A DNA stretch of 32,407 nt from an uncultured Alphaproteobacteria bacterium. Lineage in GTDB: Bacteria; Pseudomonadota; Alphaproteobacteria; UBA11222. The notes under the pieces are model-generated. The model was not told where the DNA came from. It ran no database searches and was given only the letters and a program-made list of their open reading frames with translations. The number at the start of each line of letters is the position of its first letter. Position 1 is the stretch's first letter. Of the stretch, positions 27,956 to 32,407 are shown one piece after another. A program made the translations under genes and the position numbers. Location: positions 1 to 32,407 of the forward strand of contig CALAQW010000150.1 of NCBI GenBank assembly GCA_937888955.1, read 5' to 3'.

Positions 27956-29305
27956 GTGCCCGTATCTGCCCCTAATTCCGCCCCCGCGCCCACAGCCTCT
28001 TCCCGCGCAACATATGCCTGGCTTGCGGCACTCATCACTGCGGTGCCGATCATTATTTTTGCTGCCAATGGCACGATTATAACCTTGGGTCTGTGCGCGC
28101 TGGCCGCACCGGCATGGCCGGGCTGTCGCGACGCGTTGAGACAGGTGATCGGGACCCCTCCCGGTCTTGCCCTTTGTACACTTGCCGTGTGGATCGCGCT
28201 CAGTATCTCATGGAGCGCTGCCCCGGCGGACAGCGCGATCACCGCCTTGCGGCTTCTGCTTTTATGGCTGGGGGGGCTTGCCGCCCTCGCCGGTGCGCGC
28301 GCCTATCGGTTGCCGCGCGGGGCAGCAGGCGCCCTGCTGATCGCCTATAGCGCGATCCTAGCGCTTTATGCCCTTGAAATCGCCAGTGGCGGCGCGCTGA
28401 TCAGCCTGATCAAGCAGATCGACCCAGATCGCTTCACACAATTTCCTGACGCTGCCCAAAGGGAAGCCTACCGGCAGCTGCTGGCATTCAACGCAATCGG
28501 GCGCGGCGGCGTTCTGCTGGTCTTGCTGTTCTGGCCGGTTGCGGCCTTGCTGATCGATCGTCACCCAGCGAGAGGCAAAACGGGCCTGGTTTTGGCCCTG
28601 CTGCTCGGGGCGACTATCTTTGTTCTGTTGCAACTGCCGGTGGGGGCTGCGCCGCTGGCGCTGCTGGCGGGACTTGCGGCATTCGGTCTGGCCTTCGCCG
28701 CGCCGCGCCGTTTACCGCAATTTATCGCAATTGCCGCCGCCGCCCTGCTTCTGCTTATGCCGCTGATCGCCTACAAGATCGACCGGCCCGAAGCCTTCGG
28801 CGTGGAAAAGCGCAGCATTCCCCCATCCTGGCAACATCGTATCGAAATCTGGCATTACACCGCCAACCGGATCACCGAGAAACCCTTGACGGGCTGGGGA
28901 TTTGACGGCGCGCGCCATATCGATGCCAAGGCCACCCAGTTCGTGGCGGAATTGCCAGATGGCAGCGATATCGCCTATCCAAATGTAACGCTGCTGCCGC
29001 TGCATCCCCATAACGGGGCGCTACAGATATGGCTTGAACTTGGCCTGCCCGGGGCGCTGATCACGGCAGCCCTGCTTCTTGCCCTGGGTTTCGGGATCGC
29101 GGCACTGCCGCTGCCCACGTCCCAGCGGGCGGCCGCAACCGCCGCATTCACCGCAACGCTGTGCCTTATCCTGCTCAGCTTCGGGTTATGGCAGAATTGG
29201 TGGCAGGCAAGCTTCTGGCTGCTGCTGATCCTGTTCGGGCTGGCCAGCCAACCGACACGCAGCCGTGATGAAACGGATGCCCACCCCGGGCCGCCTGACA
29301 GATAA
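27956..29305 (+). CDS. O-antigen ligase family membrane protein (Wzy/WaaL-like)
   Basis: Multi-TM; HRIEIWHYTANRITEKPLTGWGFDGARH...LHPHNGALQIWLELGLPGAL (Wzy_C signature); GTG start. Confidence 0.85.
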   Translation: MPVSAPNSAPAPTASSRATYAWLAALITAVPIIIFAANGTIITLGLCALAAPAWPGCRDALRQVIGTPPGLALCTLAVWIALSISWSAAPADSAITALRLLLLWLGGLAALAGARAYRLPRGAAGALLIAYSAILALYALEIASGGALISLIKQIDPDRFTQFPDAAQREAYRQLLAFNAIGRGGVLLVLLFWPVAALLIDRHPARGKTGLVLALLLGATIFVLLQLPVGAAPLALLAGLAAFGLAFAAPRRLPQFIAIAAAALLLLMPLIAYKIDRPEAFGVEKRSIPPSWQHRIEIWHYTANRITEKPLTGWGFDGARHIDAKATQFVAELPDGSDIAYPNVTLLPLHPHNGALQIWLELGLPGALITAALLLALGFGIAALPLPTSQRAAATAAFTATLCLILLSFGLWQNWWQASFWLLLILFGLASQPTRSRDETDAHPGPPDR

Positions 29306-29306
29306 C

Positions 29307-30095
29307 CTAACCGCCGGCACCAAAAACGGTTTGCAGCAATTCGGTCGTGCGCCGGGCGGGATCCTCGCGAATGGCCGCTTCTTCCCGGGCGAGCAACAGA
29401 AACACCCCGTCAACCGCGCGGCCCAGCACATGATCGGTCAGATTGGCCTTCACATCGGGCACAAAGGGAATATTGCGATATTCCCCGATCATCCGGTCGT
29501 AGAGCTGCACCGCCCCGACCTCGGCCAATTGCGCATCGACAATCGGGCGCATGCCATCGGCCAGCGGTTGCGCCATGCGCGCCTCGAAATAGCGGGTCGC
29601 CGAATCCTTGGGGCCGCTATAGATATCGCGCACATCCTGCAGGCTCATCTTGGCGATGGCATCGATGAACAACGCGCGCGCCTGCGGCACGGCGGCTTCG
29701 GCGGCCCGGTTGAGCCGCAATTCAAGATCACTGCCAATCGCGCCCATCCCGACCCGCTGCAACGCCTGATCGGCCATCTTCAGACTGTCAGGCAATGGAA
29801 TATGCACATCCGGATTGCCATTAAAGCCATTGGTCGTGCCAAGCCGGTCGACCACCCGTTCCGTGCCGACCGCCAGGGCCTCGCGCAATCCGGCGCTGAT
29901 CTGATCCTCGCTCAGGCCCGAGCCCGATGTGGTGGCGGACTGGGTGTCCGTATTGCCGCCCAGCGTACCCAGCAGCGCGCGTCCCTGATCAAGCCAGCCC
30001 TGCTGCGCCGCCGCGCCGCCATGCGCGGCGACGATGACCGCAATCGCCAGAACTCCCCGCTTGGAATGCGACAGCAACTTACCCGCAAAAGACAT
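29307..30095 (-). CDS. DUF4197-type secreted protein
   Basis: Signal peptide, LSEDQISAGLREALAVGTERVVDRLG, PLPDSLKMADQALQRVGMGA, GPKDSATRYFEARMAQPL; matches the known DUF4197 layout. Confidence 0.82.
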   Translation of the reverse strand: MSFAGKLLSHSKRGVLAIAVIVAAHGGAAAQQGWLDQGRALLGTLGGNTDTQSATTSGSGLSEDQISAGLREALAVGTERVVDRLGTTNGFNGNPDVHIPLPDSLKMADQALQRVGMGAIGSDLELRLNRAAEAAVPQARALFIDAIAKMSLQDVRDIYSGPKDSATRYFEARMAQPLADGMRPIVDAQLAEVGAVQLYDRMIGEYRNIPFVPDVKANLTDHVLGRAVDGVFLLLAREEAAIREDPARRTTELLQTVFGAGG

Positions 30096-30195
30096 CAATA
30101 ACTCCAATGAAAGGTCTGAAATACCTTTCCACTATGACGAAATTCGCGACCGGGCGACAGTGAAAGCGGGCACAGAGACGGGAATTTGCCGGGAT

Positions 30196-31092
30196 CTAAT
30201 TGTCCGCCAGCGGGTAAACCGACCGCAGAAACCGTTCCGGCGTCATGAAGCCACCGGCCCAATCGGCATTGAACGGGGCGAGGATATCGGCCGCCACCGC
30301 GTCATCGACGCTCATCCCTTCTGCTTTCGCCGCGGCCACCGCCTGCGCAACCCCGGTCAGCATCGCGTGATAGGCGGCAAGCTCCCCCCTGTTTGACAGC
30401 GGCCCGTGGCCGGGAATGATCACCGTTGCCGCGTCCGCCAATTCAAGCCCGCGTGCCGCGCCCGCAATCATACCGGCCAGCGACCCCGCGCTCGAACCAT
30501 CGATGAACGGATAAAAACCGTTAAAGTAGATATCGCCCATATGCAGCACATTGCGGTCGGGAAAATGCACCAGCGCATCGCCATCGGTATGGGCATGGGC
30601 GATATGATGCACATCGACCCGCGTTCCGTTGAGGTGAAAACTCACCCCGTCCTTAAACGTGACGACAGGCAATGCCGCATCGGGCGCTGGCGGCACGACA
30701 CGGCCGAGCGCGGGCATCGCCTGCCCCTTCTGCATCCGTGCACGGACATTTTCATGCGCGACGATCACCGCGCGCGCACCACCGAATGCTTCATTGCCAC
30801 CGGTATGATCGCCATGCCAGTGGGTGTTCACAAGAAACCGCACCGGCTGCCCCGCGACCGCCACCACTGCCGCACGGATTTTATCGCTGAGCGGTGCGAA
30901 CTGATCATCGATCATCAGCACCCCGTCGGGGCCGTAAAACAAGCCGATATTGCCACCCTGACCGGTCAGCATCGCCAGATCGTCGCCAATCGCGGTCGTC
31001 GTGATCGTCACCGCGTCGAAATTCTGCGCGCGCACCGCAACCGCGCCGCACAAAACAGCTGTCATCACGAGAAAGCTGAAAATCTGTCGCAT
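30196..31092 (-). CDS. Periplasmic MBL-fold metallo-hydrolase
   Basis: Signal peptide MRQIFSFLVMTAVLCGAVAVRAQ; NTHWHGDHTGGNEAFGG, IAHAHTDGDALVHFP, HMGDIYFNGFYPFID, IIPGHGPLSNR. Confidence 0.92.
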   Translation of the reverse strand: MRQIFSFLVMTAVLCGAVAVRAQNFDAVTITTTAIGDDLAMLTGQGGNIGLFYGPDGVLMIDDQFAPLSDKIRAAVVAVAGQPVRFLVNTHWHGDHTGGNEAFGGARAVIVAHENVRARMQKGQAMPALGRVVPPAPDAALPVVTFKDGVSFHLNGTRVDVHHIAHAHTDGDALVHFPDRNVLHMGDIYFNGFYPFIDGSSAGSLAGMIAGAARGLELADAATVIIPGHGPLSNRGELAAYHAMLTGVAQAVAAAKAEGMSVDDAVAADILAPFNADWAGGFMTPERFLRSVYPLADN

Positions 31093-31196
31093 GCTTTGCC
31101 CCTCCCTTGTCGCAGAACCGCACAGTCAATCCTATCACAGCCCGGTGCAAAACCCGATCACAGCCGCGCGATCACTGCCAAACAATCAGGGCAAGT

Positions 31197-31309
31197 GCCG
31201 CGGAACACAGAAACACGGTCAGCGCGCCGTCCAGCCACCATCGACCGGCAGCGACGCACCGGTAATCGACGCGCCCGCCGCCGAACACAGGAACACGGTC
31301 AGCGCGCCG
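31197..31309. repeat. 33-bp direct repeat pair (31197-31229 and 31277-31309)
   Basis: gccgcggaacacagaaacacggtcagcgcgccg vs gccgccgaacacaggaacacggtcagcgcgccg, 31/33 identical, 80-bp offset. Confidence 0.88.
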
Positions 31310-32019
31310 ATTTCCTCGACGCTTGCGAATTTCCGGTTGGGCTGGGGTGCCAGGATCACCTGATCGATCACCTCTTCCTCGGACATGCCGTGGGATTTTG
31401 CCTGATCGGGGATCTGCTTTTCGACAAGCGGTGTCCAGACATAGCCCGGACAAATCGCATTGCAGGTGATCCCGTCTGTCGCTGTCTCAAGTGCTGTGAC
31501 CTTGGTAAAGCCGACCATGCCATGCTTGGCGGCGACATAAGCCGATTTGAAGGGGGAGGCGACAAGCCCGTGGGCAGAGGCGATATTCACGATCCGGCCC
31601 CAACCGCGCGCCTTCATACCCGGCAAAACGGCACGGCTTGCATGGAAAACAGATGAAAGGTTGACCGCAATCAGCCGGTCCCACATCTCGGCCGGGAACG
31701 TATCGATCGGCGCGACATGCTGGATACCGGCATTATTGACCAGAATATCGACGGGGCCGAGCGCCTGCGCTGCCGCCGCCGCCATCGCCGTAATCGCCTG
31801 CGGGTCGGACATATCCGCTGACAGGGGCACGCACCGCACCCCGAACGCGCCCGCAATGTCATCGCAAAGGGGCGCGATTTCCTGTTCGGGCCGGCTGCCA
31901 TTGATCCCGACATGACAACCCTGGGCGGCGAGCGCACGGGCGATTCCGAGCCCGATCCCGCTGGTTGCGCCGGTAATCAGGGCGATCCTATCCTTGAGTT
32001 GCGGTGAGCTGTCCGACAC
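31219..32019 (-). CDS. bdhA: 3-hydroxybutyrate dehydrogenase (SDR family)
   Basis: ALITGATSGIGLGIARALAAQG, LVNNAGIQHVAPIDTFP, IVNIASAHGLVASPFKSAYVAAKHGMVGFTK, CPGYVWTPLVEKQI. GTG 32019 preceded by AGGAGGGG. Confidence 0.92.
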   Translation of the reverse strand: MSDSSPQLKDRIALITGATSGIGLGIARALAAQGCHVGINGSRPEQEIAPLCDDIAGAFGVRCVPLSADMSDPQAITAMAAAAAQALGPVDILVNNAGIQHVAPIDTFPAEMWDRLIAVNLSSVFHASRAVLPGMKARGWGRIVNIASAHGLVASPFKSAYVAAKHGMVGFTKVTALETATDGITCNAICPGYVWTPLVEKQIPDQAKSHGMSEEEVIDQVILAPQPNRKFASVEEIGALTVFLCSAAGASITGASLPVDGGWTAR

Positions 32020-32129
32020 GCTGCTATCCCCTCCTGTGTACAATGCGAAACCGAAGGCGGATTTTTACGCGAAAGCGGCAGCGCGGGAAATCCCCTGGCT
32101 CTGTCCCAAAACAGAGCCGGGGTGCCGGG

Positions 32130-32407
32130 CTATTCCGCCGCAGCGTCTGTGCTTGTTTCCGTCTGCAGCCGCAATTCGCGCTTCAGTACCTTGCCTGTCG
32201 CATTGCGCGGCAATTCATCGACGAAACGGACCGTGCCGGGCTGCTTGAATTTCGCAAGCTTGGGCCGGCAATGGCGCAGCACATCCTCCTCGCTCAGGCT
32301 GGCGCCTTCCGCGCGCACGACGATGGCCTGCCCCGTCTCGCCCCAGCGCTCATGGGGCACCCCGATCACCGCAACATCGGCGACACCAATGTCTATATCG
32401 TCGACCG
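32130..32407 (-). CDS. AMP-dependent acyl-CoA synthetase, C-terminal part, truncated at right edge
   Basis: VIGVPHERWGETGQAIVVRAEGASLSEEDVLRHCRPKLAKFKQPGTVRFVDELPRNATGKVLKRELR, the canonical ANL C-terminal domain ending in TGKxLKRELR. Confidence 0.9.
   Translation of the reverse strand, partial: VDDIDIGVADVAVIGVPHERWGETGQAIVVRAEGASLSEEDVLRHCRPKLAKFKQPGTVRFVDELPRNATGKVLKRELRLQTETSTDAAAE

Noticed and set aside
30406-31656. 416-aa plus-strand ORF
   Set aside because: Antisense to the second MBL gene and bdhA; no domain signal.
1-32407. CRISPR array, transposon or defence system
   Set aside because: No spaced direct-repeat array, transposase, integrase or recognised defence gene found; gene content is core metabolic and envelope functions.

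Overview
The window (probably a whole contig, since both ends cut through CDSs) is a gene-dense, GC-rich chromosomal segment with alphaproteobacterium-like gene content. From left to right: an AMP-dependent acyl-CoA synthetase (-, truncated at the left edge), enoyl-CoA hydratase (-), thiolase (+), a Tat-signal nitroreductase/Acg-like flavoprotein, an MBL-fold hydrolase, a cytochrome c maturation run ccmC-D-E-F-G-H, a small orphan ORF, queG (-), a GST (-), uppP (+), an NDUFA9-like NAD(P)-binding protein (-), tRNA-Leu(CAG), ribonuclease D, the kdsD-lptC-lptA-lptB-rpoN cluster, a divergent pair of glutamate dehydrogenases (large NAD-GDH on -, GdhA-type on +), an O-antigen-ligase-like membrane protein, a DUF4197 protein (-), a second MBL protein (-), 3-hydroxybutyrate dehydrogenase (-), and the C-terminal part of another acyl-CoA synthetase (-, truncated at the right edge). 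I found no mobile element, CRISPR array, defence island or clearly novel multigene system. The coding content is mostly core metabolism and envelope biogenesis. The signals worth a second look are small-scale: (1) phased octamers (three at exactly 21-bp steps plus inverted copies) upstream of the first MBL gene; (2) a 14-bp tandem repeat that multiplies the start codon of the nitroreductase gene and creates two 5-codon ORFs chained by ATGA overlaps; (3) a 14-bp tandem repeat between tRNA-Leu and RNase D; (4) the palindrome and stem-loop region between the two glutamate dehydrogenases; (5) a near-exact 33-bp repeat that supplies the stop codon of the hydroxybutyrate dehydrogenase; and (6) an apparent Illumina-adapter hairpin artefact at bases 1-52.
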